A stretch of DNA of 64,000 nt, from the NCBI GenBank assembly GCA_008690995.1, contig VRMN01000002.1:310001-374000 (forward strand), written 5' to 3'. Shown one piece after another: positions 29,455 to 38,909 of the stretch. The notes beneath the pieces are model-generated. The model searched no databases. It was not told the origin of the DNA and saw only the letters and a list, made by a program, of their open reading frames with translations. How positions within the stretch are numbered: position 1 is the first letter of the stretch; each line of letters begins with the position of its first letter. The position numbers were made by a program, and so were the translations under genes. This stretch comes from Porphyridium purpureum. Taxonomy: Eukaryota > Rhodophyta > Bangiophyceae > Porphyridiales > Porphyridiaceae.

Positions 29455-29544
29455 GGTTGAAGCGGTTGAAGCGGTTGAAGCGGTTGAAGCGGTTGAAGCG
29501 GTTGAAGCGGTTGAAGCGGTTGAAGCGGTTGAAGCGGTTGAAGC
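29455..29544 (+). repeat. Minisatellite: ten perfect 9-bp GGTTGAAGC units
   Basis: Ten exact tandem copies with no internal variation, in the intergenic DNA between HCF136 and ELP1. Perfect identity indicates recent expansion. Confidence 0.97.
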
Positions 29545-29648
29545 AGTTCCCTTAAATGAATCTCGGTTTATCGGTTTAATGGGTTATTGGTTAGGAGCGA
29601 TGAACCGATTGGCGCGTGTGCCGCGCGTGGTCGCGACGGGATGGAAAT

Positions 29649-29649
<1 letters not shown>

Positions 29650-29684
<35 letters not shown>

Positions 29685-29694
29685 GAGAGAGAGA
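29650..29694 (+). repeat. GA microsatellite in the ELP1 leader
   Basis: Nearly pure GA repeat ending 13 bp before the ELP1 start codon, therefore probably in or next to its 5' leader. Confidence 0.9.
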
Positions 29695-29707
29695 CACGTA
29701 TGCAGGA

Positions 29708-32700
29708 ATGGATAGTAGGAACCTGGCTGTGGCGAGGATCCGTGAGTGGCGCGCGCGATGTCAAGATGAGGCAGAGGTGGTGGCATCGTTGGTCGTGAGC
29801 GAGTGGGGAGTTGTGGCGCTTGCTGTGCGTGTGCGTCCGGAGCGGCAACGCGAGCCGTCGCCGCCGTCGTCGACGTCGCCGCGACAGCTTGTGCAGCTGC
29901 TGGTGGTGCGCACGGGTGAGGAGGATACAGCCATGTATGGGTCTGAGGCTAGTGGCGCGCAGTCTCAGCACGTCTTGGCCGAGCTGAGCGCCGATATGTT
30001 TGAGGATCAAGAGCAAGACGACATGGACGATGCACCACAGGGCCGCGCCGCACTGCAGGTGGCAGGACTTTGTGCGATTGTGGACCGCGAAGTGTTCGTG
30101 GTCGTGTTTACCCAGGGCTACATCGTGGAAGTGGCTCTCAACTCGGGCGCCGTGGAGCAGGTCGGCTTCATGCACGAGGCCGTGCTCAGCGTCTCGCAGA
30201 GTCCTGATGGCGACGTCCTTAGTCTCGTCACCGAGTGCGCCACAGAGCACGAGACCCAGCAGAGAAAAGTAACACTTATGACTGCCGACTGGGAGCCCAT
30301 GGCAGAATGCCGCGTCGATCTGTCGGTGGAGCTGCAGACCGCAAATGGCTACTGGGATGCTCGCGCTTGGTGGAATCCACAGCAGAGCTGGCGCGGCGAC
30401 GGGAATTTTGTGGTCATCACATTCACGTCCAGCCACGCCGTTGTATTTTCTCGTGAGGGTGAAATTCATGCCACTCTTAATTATGCGGACGCCGCGGACG
30501 CGCCGCTCGCGCCTCGCGGACAGGCGTGCTCCTGGCAGCCACGCACGGGCGGAGTGATTGCGCTCGCTGCTTTGCACGACACCGCTCCCATACGATTCTT
30601 TGAGAGAAATGGCTTGCGACATCATCGCAATGATTTCGATCTCGCCACGGCGTCCGGGTTGCCGAATGTGCATGGCCGTGATGTATTGTGCCTCCAATTC
30701 AGCCCAGACAGTGAACTCCTTGCGGTGTGCGTCACCACAAAAGTCGAGTCGGTCGCAAAATCTGCAAATGATGAACCGAATGAAGGGACAAGGTCACAAA
30801 TACTCATCTACCACCGCGGAAATTATCACTGGTACCTCAAGCATGTTATTCGTGCTTCAGGGACTGAGGTTGAAAATTGCACTTTCTCGTGGATGCAGTG
30901 GGACGACGCTGTACACATGCGCCTGTGGCTGGGCAGCAAAAATGCTGCGCTGGCTTCTGTGGACCTGCGCTGGCTCCCTGGGTGCCTTGGCAGCGTGTCG
31001 GATCCTGTTGAGCATCATTTATTCATGTTGGACGGCACACGTGCTCTAGTTTCGCCCTTGAAGAAGGCCATGCCGCCACCGCCCATGTGTATGCTGGAAC
31101 TGAATCTGCGTGAGTGTACGTCCCAAGTCGTGGTTCCTTGGCCATCGTGTCTGCAAAGTGCTGGTGTCTTGATTTATTTGGTGGACGGAACGATCGCGCG
31201 CAGTAGGCGAGGCTCTGAAATATCGTACTATGATTCAGTGCGCTCGACTGCAGTGACAGACACAGCGCAACCTCCCGATTCTGCTTTATCTGCACGACCA
31301 AACATGGTGGTTTCGAATCGCGCCTTGTTTTGCTTCGCTGCTGATGCAGATCACTCGAGCGTGGTTATCGTCGAGCAGGCGCTCGGCACATCAGCGGCAT
31401 GCACAGTTGGTGTCTTTACACTTGATGACCAGTCTTTTCGAGTTCAACGGCAGCGTACGATTGATTTAGGCGGCGCATTCGTCGAGTTTGCCACGCGCAG
31501 TGCAGCAGAGCCCCATGTACTGTTCGTTATTACTCTTGATCAGCAAGCAGAAGGGAGCAGCACCAGAGCAAAGCGCAATCTTACTCGTGTAGATTTCGCC
31601 CAATGCAGCGTGACAAATCTTGGCGATCTGCCTGAGCTCAGCGTTGATGTGCCGGTTAACCAATTTGAGTCATTCAAGGCTCGGCATGAGCACAATGCGT
31701 CTGTATCTGAGCATCTGCACCTTGCCGTCCTCTTGAAAAGTGGAGCGCTGATTCTGCTGGACGTGACCGCCACTCTAGCCGCTCGCGATAGATTGCAGTC
31801 GATCAACGGAGACGCAGGAGTAGTCAGGCGTGTGCAGGCAGCTCAGCTTAGTGCCGAATGCACATCTTTTGCGATCTCTGATGCCTTTTTGGTGTTTACA
31901 ACACGTTCTCACACCATTTCGACGCTCGCACTCCACCCGTTCCAGCATGTTTCAACGTTGATTACGGACAGACCAGACGCGTCGAGCGAGGACTTGTTAA
32001 CATCTCCACTCGTGCTCAAGCCTCACGAGACGTGCTCGAGTATAGCAGATGTGTTCCAGAAGGAATCGCAGACCTTTTCATTGAACTGTGCTGCTCGCCC
32101 AATTGATCGCGGCTCAATGCTTGTGTCGGCGTTCGCGGATGACGTTCGCGTGGTTCTGATCGCTCCACGAGGAAATTTTGAATGCATCTGTCCTCGGCCG
32201 ATTGCTGTGGCACGTCTTTTGCACAAAGTGCGTGTGGAGCGAGACTTTTCGGCTGCATTTTCGCTCTGCCGAGCGCAACGCCTGGACGCAGAATTACTCG
32301 TGCGCGCTGCATCGTACTTTGGAGGCGAAGCACTCGCGGAGAAATTCATTGGTCAGATCGGTGATGATCAGAAGCTGAGTGTTTTCGTAAGCCTTTATGC
32401 CGACGCCGCAAGCACAAGTAGTGAGTCAAAGGTCGCGAATATTGTCTTGAACCGAATTCATCACGCTTGCGAGGTGCTTGGGTCTCAATTTCTATACACG
32501 TCGCTGACAGCCCTTACATTACAAACACCGCCGCAGTACGCGGCGGCTCTCAAACGCGTGTTGCAGATGGACTCGAGGAAAAATATCGAGGCCGCCGTGG
32601 ACTACATCATTGTGTTGGCCAGCAGCGATGCCGAGCTGGTTTACACCGAGGCACTGGGCACCTATGATCTTCGCATTGCGGCAATGGTTGCTGCGCGTTC

Positions 32701-34102
32701 GCAGTTGGATCCGAAAGAGTTCGGTGAGCAACTCAAGTGGCTTCACCAGCTGCCGGAACATCGACGCAAGTTTGAGATTGACTGCATTTGTAAACGCTAC
32801 GCGTCGGCTCTCGAGCATCTGGTGCAGGACGAGGCGACTGCCCAAAATCGTGAGTCCTGCGTGGCCTTTGCAGTGCGCCACCATCTGTATAGCCAAGCCA
32901 TGCGCCTTTTCGCGAAGAGTGACAGCGATACAGACAAGTACAGCCTGTATTGCGTGAGGGAGGCTTATGCGGCCTACCTCCTGGATCATGACGGGCAGCC
33001 GTTTGCCGCCGGGAGCATGTACCTCGTGAACGGACAGCTACATGAAGCCGCGCGCGCGTTTCGTGATGGCTGCGACTTTGAAATGGCGCTAGACGTGGCT
33101 CGACGTGTTCCTAGTTTGATGGATGCATCTCCAACGCATCGCGATTTCGTAACTTCGGTTGCAGACACACTGTTGGAACATGGCCGGATTGCCGACTGTG
33201 CGAATGTGCGCGTGACGCATTTAAAGGACGGCTGGGGTGCACTCGAGCTCGTGTTGGAGCACGAGCTTTGGCTAGACGCAGTGCGAATCATCGCTGAGCT
33301 AGGAAGTGATGAAACGTTCGGCAAGACCGCTCGCGAGCGCCTTGAATCGTGTGTACATGCGGCACACGATAAGTGGATGGACCTTCTCCGCAGCAATTTG
33401 TCCAAGACTCAAGAGCGTCACGAAAGGCTTCTTCACGTGCGACGCATGCAAGCTGACCTAAGGGAGCGCCTCGCGCGTGAGGCAGAATTGCAGACGGAAG
33501 GTGGCAATGACGCGAGCTCAGATGTTTTCAGCGACACGACCGCGAACAGTTCAATCGCGTCGAACTTTACGTTCGCGTCGCAGAGCACTGCGGCCAGCCT
33601 AGGTGGTGGGTCGACGATAGCAATGATGAGCGAGGGGGAAAGCTCAGCTTCCGATTCTGCGGCAAGCAAGGCAGCCAAGGTGCATCTTGGCCGTGAGAAT
33701 GGCAGCAGCACGTCCAAGAAGGCCACTTACAAGGCGAAGAAAAAGCGTATTAAGCCCGGACACCCGCAAGAGGAGACCTACCTCGCGCAGTACCTGCAGA
33801 ACTTTATTCCCTCTGCGGGCATGGCGCTCAGTGTCGGTGCACTCATCAATGTGTGCCTGTATCTCGGCGACATCCGCCGGGCGTCTGCGGTCTACTCACT
33901 GTTCACCACATTCTGTGAAGGCATCTGCGCGCTTCCTGACGATGTGGTGGAAGGCAGCCGGGCGACGCGCCCTTCAGGTGAGCAGTCCCGCACAGGTACG
34001 GCTCCGCGCGGCTCCAGTGAAACCCGGCTGAGTGGAATTCTTCTTACGGCATATCCGAACGGGGTACCCAAGCTGTGCGTTCCGTTGCTCGATGCTTTGT
34101 AA
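29708..34102 (+). CDS. ELP1: Elongator complex subunit 1 (ELP1/IKI3)
   Basis: Scaffold of Elongator, which modifies wobble uridines of tRNAs. 1464 residues, slightly longer than the usual 1300-1350. The N-terminal half is WD40-like (FSPDSELLAVCV, FSWMQWDD, LRLWLGSKN-type segments). The TPR-like C-terminal half has the family blocks YTEALGTYDLRIAAMVAARS, LDPKEFGEQLKWLHQL, RRKFEIDCICKRYASALEHL and AARAFRDGCDFEMALDVARR. Near the end a basic patch (KKATYKAKKKRIKPG) matches the tRNA-binding region. The ATG at 29708 follows the GA tract; another ATG at 29700 is in a different frame. A polyadenylation-like AATAAA (34137-34142) sits in the 120 bp before COG6. Confidence 0.92.
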   Translation: MDSRNLAVARIREWRARCQDEAEVVASLVVSEWGVVALAVRVRPERQREPSPPSSTSPRQLVQLLVVRTGEEDTAMYGSEASGAQSQHVLAELSADMFEDQEQDDMDDAPQGRAALQVAGLCAIVDREVFVVVFTQGYIVEVALNSGAVEQVGFMHEAVLSVSQSPDGDVLSLVTECATEHETQQRKVTLMTADWEPMAECRVDLSVELQTANGYWDARAWWNPQQSWRGDGNFVVITFTSSHAVVFSREGEIHATLNYADAADAPLAPRGQACSWQPRTGGVIALAALHDTAPIRFFERNGLRHHRNDFDLATASGLPNVHGRDVLCLQFSPDSELLAVCVTTKVESVAKSANDEPNEGTRSQILIYHRGNYHWYLKHVIRASGTEVENCTFSWMQWDDAVHMRLWLGSKNAALASVDLRWLPGCLGSVSDPVEHHLFMLDGTRALVSPLKKAMPPPPMCMLELNLRECTSQVVVPWPSCLQSAGVLIYLVDGTIARSRRGSEISYYDSVRSTAVTDTAQPPDSALSARPNMVVSNRALFCFAADADHSSVVIVEQALGTSAACTVGVFTLDDQSFRVQRQRTIDLGGAFVEFATRSAAEPHVLFVITLDQQAEGSSTRAKRNLTRVDFAQCSVTNLGDLPELSVDVPVNQFESFKARHEHNASVSEHLHLAVLLKSGALILLDVTATLAARDRLQSINGDAGVVRRVQAAQLSAECTSFAISDAFLVFTTRSHTISTLALHPFQHVSTLITDRPDASSEDLLTSPLVLKPHETCSSIADVFQKESQTFSLNCAARPIDRGSMLVSAFADDVRVVLIAPRGNFECICPRPIAVARLLHKVRVERDFSAAFSLCRAQRLDAELLVRAASYFGGEALAEKFIGQIGDDQKLSVFVSLYADAASTSSESKVANIVLNRIHHACEVLGSQFLYTSLTALTLQTPPQYAAALKRVLQMDSRKNIEAAVDYIIVLASSDAELVYTEALGTYDLRIAAMVAARSQLDPKEFGEQLKWLHQLPEHRRKFEIDCICKRYASALEHLVQDEATAQNRESCVAFAVRHHLYSQAMRLFAKSDSDTDKYSLYCVREAYAAYLLDHDGQPFAAGSMYLVNGQLHEAARAFRDGCDFEMALDVARRVPSLMDASPTHRDFVTSVADTLLEHGRIADCANVRVTHLKDGWGALELVLEHELWLDAVRIIAELGSDETFGKTARERLESCVHAAHDKWMDLLRSNLSKTQERHERLLHVRRMQADLRERLAREAELQTEGGNDASSDVFSDTTANSSIASNFTFASQSTAASLGGGSTIAMMSEGESSASDSAASKAAKVHLGRENGSSTSKKATYKAKKKRIKPGHPQEETYLAQYLQNFIPSAGMALSVGALINVCLYLGDIRRASAVYSLFTTFCEGICALPDDVVEGSRATRPSGEQSRTGTAPRGSSETRLSGILLTAYPNGVPKLCVPLLDAL

Positions 34103-34222
34103 ACAGTCTGCACAGACGCACACACACAGGGAGAGAATAAACATTTCAGCAACACGCCCACGAACGTGCAAGTGAGCGCATCGGCAAGAGACCGGAGCGT
34201 CGTCCAGGTGTCAGGGCGGATC

Positions 34223-36421
34223 ATGGAGCCGCAGACTGCGGGGATGGTGCCCCAAGGAGAGGCGAGGGCAGTGGCGAGTACCGAGTCTGGGTGGGCGGTG
34301 GTAAAAGCGCGCGAGGTCATGCAGAGCATGGCCCTGGTGGACTCGCCGGGCGTCCTGACGGCGCTGCAGGAGATTCAGCAGTTCGTCAACGTCAACTCGC
34401 GCGAGGCACGGCTTTCGCTCAAGTCGGAATTGGAGCGTCGCGCAATCCACTGCAGCGCCGACATGATGCTGTCATTTTTCTCCACGCAGCAGACGCTGCA
34501 GCGACTCCACGCAGAGATCGGCAACATGCAGCAGGAAATCGACCAAATCAGTTCCCGGCTGAGCGACGCGCGGCTGGGCGCATCCATGGTAGTCAAGCAG
34601 ACAATGGAGATTAAGGACAAGCTGCACGAGTCGCGACTTCAGGCGAGTGTGGCCGAACGCTTTAGCGCCGCATTTTTGCTCAATGACGAAGAGGAGCGGG
34701 CGCTCGAGGGTGTTGTGACGCCCGCGTTTCTCAACGCGCTGCGACGGCTGGAGGAAATCCATGAAAATGCCCGCATTCTCTTGAGAAATCACAACCAGCG
34801 CACAGGGCTTGAAATTCTGGAGATGGCTGCCGCCAAGCGCGAGGATGCCTACGAAAAACTTTACCGCTTTGTGCACGCGCAATGTGGACCGGTGGACGTC
34901 GACAACAACGATAACGACGAAGAGGCATCTCACTTGCTTAGGGAATCGATTCGGCTCCTACGAGCCAGACCCGTGCTGCTCAAATACTGCGCGGACGAGG
35001 TGGGCGCGGCGCGTCGTGCCATTCTGGTCGAGCGCTTTGTTGCGGCGCTCACGAAGGGCGGACCGGGCGGGATACCCAAACCGATCGAGTTGCAAGCTCA
35101 CGATATTCTGCGTTACACGAACGATATGCTCGCATGGGTTCACCAGGCTTTGGCGTCCGAGCGCGAGCTCATGCGCAGGTTGTTCGGCAGCGACCATGAA
35201 GATTTCGATCATTCGTCACGGTCCATTGCCACAGCGGCAGAAAGCAACCGCGGCGGCGAAGACGGTGCAGATGAGGGCGAGCGCACGCAGACATTCTCAA
35301 AAAGCTTAGAGGAAAAGGATGGCACCGTGCCGTCTCCGTCCGACGACCTGCAGCCAGCCGGAACCACGGATGGGCAAGATGAAAGGTCGGGTCCGCTCAC
35401 GCTCCAAAATTCAGACTCTGAGATGCTAAAGGGCTCCAACTTGGCAATGCGGGTCCTCAACACGACCTTTGATGCGCTGTGCCGACCGTTCCGAGTGCGG
35501 TACGAACAGGCGCTCGAGCCGCTGCCCCCCGTTGTGACGCTGTACAAGCTTGCCAGCCTGTTGGAGTTTTACGCAAATATGATGCGCTCGCTTTTGGGCG
35601 AGAACGCAGCCTTCCCGGATATGCTGCTCGAGTGTAACACGGTGGCTATGTACGCATTTTTCTCTACCTGGAAAAGCAAGATGGACGAGTTTCGGAACTC
35701 GGGCGTGCGGGTAGCGGACGACCTGTCGCCGCCCATGGCGGTACTTCAGTCGATGTCGCGGCTTGCGGAGATCATGAACACGCTGGAGTCGAGCCTTGCG
35801 CCCGCGGAAGAGCGAGAGTCGCAGATTCATGCGGTGGTGGAGGTGATTCTGATCCCGCTCGAAATGATGTGTCAACAAATGAGCAAGAAGTCATTGCCAC
35901 CCATTGAGCAGAACATTTTCCTGGCGAACTGCCTGGATGCGCTTCGCCAGCCGCTGCAGCCACACGCATTTGCCGCAGCGCGCGTGGAAAAGCTCATTGA
36001 GCAGGCGGACGAGTACATCGATGCGTACACGCAGCTCGCGACCGCGGCGATCCTGCGGCGCTGCGGGCTGGTGGACCGTCTGCGGCAGCTGAGCTCGCGC
36101 GCCGAGGACGTTCCGCTGGCGTGCGTGCCCGGCATGGACCTCGAGTCGCTGTCGATCTCGATGAAGAACTTTTACTCGCTGGTGTTTGGCGGGGGCGCGG
36201 TGGGGCTGATGGCGCTGGCGCCGCCCAAGGTGAACCTGGTGCAGAACGTGCGCATGCGGAACCGCGCCAAAGTGAGCGTGGCGGAGCTACTCTCCGAGGC
36301 GCACGCCGCGCTGTACAACGCCGTCATCGACCCGAAGAACGAGTATGGCCCCGACGCAGCGGCAGCCGTCGGTCTGCGCACTCCAGACATGGTCAGCCTC
36401 GTCCTCCAAGGCCAGGTCTAA
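34223..36421 (+). CDS. COG6: Conserved oligomeric Golgi complex subunit 6 (COG6)
   Basis: Lobe B subunit of COG, the tether for retrograde vesicles inside the Golgi. 732 residues from ATG 34223; the open frame upstream has no ATG. The N-terminal coiled coil is followed by conserved COG6 blocks: FLLNDEEERALEG, FLNALRRLEEIHENARILL, RTGLEILEMAAAKREDAYEKL, RARPVLLKYCADEVGAARR and GGPGGIPKPIELQAHDILRY followed by DMLAWVHQALASE. A hydrophilic, acidic linker (about 340-400) separates this from a helical C-terminus ending near LVFGGGAVGLMAL. It lies 120 bp after ELP1 and 208 bp before TSPO, all on the same strand. Confidence 0.93.
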   Translation: MEPQTAGMVPQGEARAVASTESGWAVVKAREVMQSMALVDSPGVLTALQEIQQFVNVNSREARLSLKSELERRAIHCSADMMLSFFSTQQTLQRLHAEIGNMQQEIDQISSRLSDARLGASMVVKQTMEIKDKLHESRLQASVAERFSAAFLLNDEEERALEGVVTPAFLNALRRLEEIHENARILLRNHNQRTGLEILEMAAAKREDAYEKLYRFVHAQCGPVDVDNNDNDEEASHLLRESIRLLRARPVLLKYCADEVGAARRAILVERFVAALTKGGPGGIPKPIELQAHDILRYTNDMLAWVHQALASERELMRRLFGSDHEDFDHSSRSIATAAESNRGGEDGADEGERTQTFSKSLEEKDGTVPSPSDDLQPAGTTDGQDERSGPLTLQNSDSEMLKGSNLAMRVLNTTFDALCRPFRVRYEQALEPLPPVVTLYKLASLLEFYANMMRSLLGENAAFPDMLLECNTVAMYAFFSTWKSKMDEFRNSGVRVADDLSPPMAVLQSMSRLAEIMNTLESSLAPAEERESQIHAVVEVILIPLEMMCQQMSKKSLPPIEQNIFLANCLDALRQPLQPHAFAAARVEKLIEQADEYIDAYTQLATAAILRRCGLVDRLRQLSSRAEDVPLACVPGMDLESLSISMKNFYSLVFGGGAVGLMALAPPKVNLVQNVRMRNRAKVSVAELLSEAHAALYNAVIDPKNEYGPDAAAAVGLRTPDMVSLVLQGQV

Positions 36422-36440
36422 ACCCAACCTCGCGCGCATC

Positions 36441-36459
36441 ACTGTACCCACACTGTACC
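36441..36459 (+). promoter_or_regulatory. Two ACTGTACC motifs upstream of TSPO
   Basis: Exact octamers at 36441-36448 and 36452-36459, 11 bp (about one helical turn) apart and in the gene direction, 170-190 bp before the TSPO start codon. Confidence 0.4.
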
Positions 36460-36629
36460 GACTGAACACGCGCCTCGCCCGGATTTACTAGGAAGCGCGC
36501 CCAGTTTGATATGAAGCCGCGCGCTCGTGGCGCAGGGGGGCAGCGGAGTGGTCGTGGGGAAGACGCGGAAGAGTCGGAAAGGGAAAGCGCGTGTGGGAGA
36601 TCGGAGCGCGTGCGCGGCGAGCAGAGCAG

Positions 36630-37175
36630 ATGAATTTGATCGCGAGGGCCATGTCCGCCGCCGAGGGCGCGCCGGGTGCCGGGCTGCTGGCCGCGGTCGC
36701 GGAGCCGGCGCGCACTATCGCGCTCGTCGGCGGCGCGTTCGGGCTGGCGTTTGTGTTCCCGCGCGTCGTGCCCACCGGCCCAAACCCGGCCACCGACGAC
36801 TGGTACAGGGCGTTGAAGAAGCCCGTCTGGCAGCCGCCCAGCTGGGTGTTCCCGGCCGTGTGGATCCCGCTCAAGATCTTGCAGACCGCCGCGCTCACGC
36901 TCGTCTGGAAGTTTACCGAGAAACCGCTCGTGCCGACGCTGTGCTATATTGTGCATGTTGGGTTGGGCTCGCTGTGGAATTACGTCTTTTTCGGCAGAAG
37001 GAACATGAAGGCGAGCATCGGCGTGATGGCCACCTTCTGGGTCAGCCTGATTGTGACAGCCGTCAGCTACGGCCTGGCGGGCGCCGACGTCGCAGCCTAC
37101 CTCTTGATTCCTACAGGCATCTGGGTGACTATTGCCGGCGCCCTCAATACTCACACGTACATTTTGAACAAATAA
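36630..37175 (+). CDS. TSPO: TSPO/MBR family tryptophan-rich membrane protein
   Basis: Five-helix membrane protein that binds tetrapyrroles and sterols, found in the outer mitochondrial membrane, ER or bacterial outer membrane; in algae and plants it is linked to tetrapyrrole handling and stress. 181 residues from ATG 36630 (36651 is also possible; no ATG further upstream). Family motifs: DWYRALKKPVWQPPSWVFPAVW, LGSLWNYVFFG, VSLIVTAVSYGLAG and the final WVTIAGALNTHTY. The first 30 residues are a short extension before helix 1 (TIALVGGAFGLAFVFPRV). Two exact ACTGTACC motifs lie upstream. Confidence 0.93.
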   Translation: MNLIARAMSAAEGAPGAGLLAAVAEPARTIALVGGAFGLAFVFPRVVPTGPNPATDDWYRALKKPVWQPPSWVFPAVWIPLKILQTAALTLVWKFTEKPLVPTLCYIVHVGLGSLWNYVFFGRRNMKASIGVMATFWVSLIVTAVSYGLAGADVAAYLLIPTGIWVTIAGALNTHTYILNK

Positions 37176-37195
37176 GAAAGTCGTAAAGTAAGACC

Positions 37196-37210
37196 GAAGA
37201 AGAAGAAGAA
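37196..37210 (+). repeat. Short GAA/AAG microsatellite
   Basis: Five GAA units just after the TSPO stop, in the 191-bp space before the chorismate synthase 3' end. Confidence 0.7.
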
Positions 37211-37366
37211 CCACGACGAAAGCACCACCATTTTGACACGGGCCTGCAGTCCCAGCTCATCGAGTTGCACGTGCAGGAGCCTCGCTCGGCTCAGGAGGTT
37301 TGGCCATCCACGTACGTGACGTAAGCTTTACATGGAATTCTTTACGCGCAACGTCGCTCGCTCCAG

Positions 37367-38680
37367 CTACAAGGCCGCAGGGGTTCCCAAACTGCCCTTG
37401 AGCTTGGGCCCCAGAGGGTTCGGCGCGCTTGCGCTGTCGAGCGGCATAATGTTGCATTGCGCAATGTGCATCATGACGTGGTCGGCAAGCACAAGCGCGA
37501 CCATGCTCTCTACCATGGGCACGGCGCGCGGCAGCACGCACGGATCGTGGCGGCCCTTGCCGCGCAGTTCGCTCTCGTGGCCTTCGCGCGTGACTGTCTT
37601 TTGGAGCTTGCCAATCGTGCTCGTGGGCTTGAATGCCACGCGCAAAATAATATTTTCTCCGTTTGAGATGCCGCCCTGGATGCCTCCACTGCGGTTCGAC
37701 ACGGTACGCGTGCGCCCGTCATCGTCAATGTAGAAGGGATCGTTGTGCTCCAGCCCAGTCAAAAAGGTACCGGCGAAGCCCGAGCCGACTTCAAAGCCCT
37801 TCGAAGCCGGCAGCGACATGCACGCCTTGGCCAGGTCGGCCTCGAGCTTATCAAACACGGGGCTGCCGAGACCCGCGGGGACGTTGCGAACCACCACCTC
37901 GACCACACCTCCGATCGAGTTGCCGGTTTTGCGAATTTCGTCTACTTTGGCAATCATGCGCTCTGCGCTCGCGGCATCTGGTGCGCGCACAATGTTGCTC
38001 TCCACATCGCTTTGCGTGACCTTGTCGTGGTCGACCGGAGAAGCTTCCACGTCGCCAACGCGCTGAACGTAGCCCACAATCTCCACTCCGCTGTACTCAG
38101 AGAGTAGTCGCCGAGCAATCGCTCCACCCGCCACTCGCCCAATGGTCTCTCGGGCAGAAGAGCGCCCTCCGCCAGCCACGGAGCGAATGCCGTACTTTGC
38201 GTCGTAGGTGGCATCGGCGTGCGACGGGCGATAGCTGACGGCGTTTGTGTCGTAGTCCTGTGATCGCTGGTCCTTATTTCTGACCAAAATAGCAATCGGC
38301 GTGCCCATGGTCACGTCATCGACGACGCCCGACAGAATCTCCGCGGCGTCAGGCTCATTTCGTGGCGTGACAATACGCGACTGTCCCGGGCGGCGACGGT
38401 CCAGCTCCATCTGAATATCTTCGCGCGTCAACTTCATACGCGGCGGCACGCCGTCCACGGTCACGCCCACGCCCGAGCCGTGAGACTCCCCCCACGTCGA
38501 AATCCTGAACAGCCTGCCAAACGAGTTGCCCATGCCCATCACAACCTGTGCGCGGCGCGTGTGCGCGCGCGCGCCCGCACTTCGCGCAAGTACCGCGGCA
38601 TCAGCGCTTCGCCACGCGCATATCTCCCGAGCTTGCTCACGGCCACTGAACGCGCCTCCCGACAAGCCCACAAACGCCAT
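37367..38680 (-). CDS. aroC: Chorismate synthase, plastid-targeted
   Basis: Last step of the shikimate pathway: EPSP to chorismate, using reduced FMN. 437 residues from ATG 38680. Residues 1-48 are an Ala/Arg/Ser-rich transit peptide; the enzyme begins near [21 protein letters not shown] (GESHG at about 64). Other motifs: [35 protein letters not shown] and [14 protein letters not shown] followed by the VAFKPTSTI stretch, then a C-terminal [20 protein letters not shown]. All family signatures are present, so it should be active. It converges with TSPO, 191 bp between stops. A GGTACAGT site (ACTGTACC in gene orientation) lies 101 bp upstream. Confidence 0.96.
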   Translation of the reverse strand: MAFVGLSGGAFSGREQAREICAWRSADAAVLARSAGARAHTRRAQVVMGMGNSFGRLFRISTWGESHGSGVGVTVDGVPPRMKLTREDIQMELDRRRPGQSRIVTPRNEPDAAEILSGVVDDVTMGTPIAILVRNKDQRSQDYDTNAVSYRPSHADATYDAKYGIRSVAGGGRSSARETIGRVAGGAIARRLLSEYSGVEIVGYVQRVGDVEASPVDHDKVTQSDVESNIVRAPDAASAERMIAKVDEIRKTGNSIGGVVEVVVRNVPAGLGSPVFDKLEADLAKACMSLPASKGFEVGSGFAGTFLTGLEHNDPFYIDDDGRTRTVSNRSGGIQGGISNGENIILRVAFKPTSTIGKLQKTVTREGHESELRGKGRHDPCVLPRAVPMVESMVALVLADHVMMHIAQCNIMPLDSASAPNPLGPKLKGSLGTPAAL

Positions 38681-38780
38681 GGCTGCCTGTCACGCAAAGC
38701 TCACACCCACATCCACCTTCTCCTCGCCACGCCCCGCGCTTGCGCACGCCCGCCAGAGCCTCCCGCCAACAGAACACAGA

Positions 38781-38788
38781 GGTACAGT
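38781..38788 (-). promoter_or_regulatory. ACTGTACC motif upstream of chorismate synthase
   Basis: GGTACAGT on the plus strand, ACTGTACC in the gene direction, 101 bp before the start codon. Confidence 0.4.
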
Positions 38789-38874
38789 TGTCACCCATCG
38801 CTACCCTACCCTACTGTAAGCAAATCTCCGTTTAAGAAACATGCGGTACAGCAGCAGCTGTACACAAAACTGTG

Positions 38875-38893
38875 GGTACAGTGAAGTACAGTG
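38875..38893 (-). promoter_or_regulatory. Two further ACTGTAC copies in the chorismate synthase promoter region
   Basis: GGTACAGT (38875-38882) and AGTACAGT (38886-38893), 11 bp apart as upstream of TSPO. They lie just before the 3' end of the RCC1 gene and 195-215 bp upstream of chorismate synthase. Confidence 0.4.
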
Positions 38894-38909
38894 AAGTGCA
38901 GTGCAGAGA

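Larger units (their letters stand above)
29194..29707. promoter_or_regulatory. Divergent promoter region of HCF136 and ELP1, rich in simple repeats
   Basis: Left to right: a CT-rich tract (29210-29236, GA-rich in the HCF136 direction), GGTACAGT (29351-29358), ACTGTACC (29424-29431), a 9-bp minisatellite (29455-29544) and a GA tract (about 29650-29694). The two octamers face the gene each lies nearer to: 158 bp upstream of HCF136 and 277 bp upstream of ELP1. Confidence 0.6.

Noticed and set aside
29455-29544. Regular repeats as a possible CRISPR array
   Set aside because: Direct 9-bp tandem units without spacers; a eukaryotic minisatellite.
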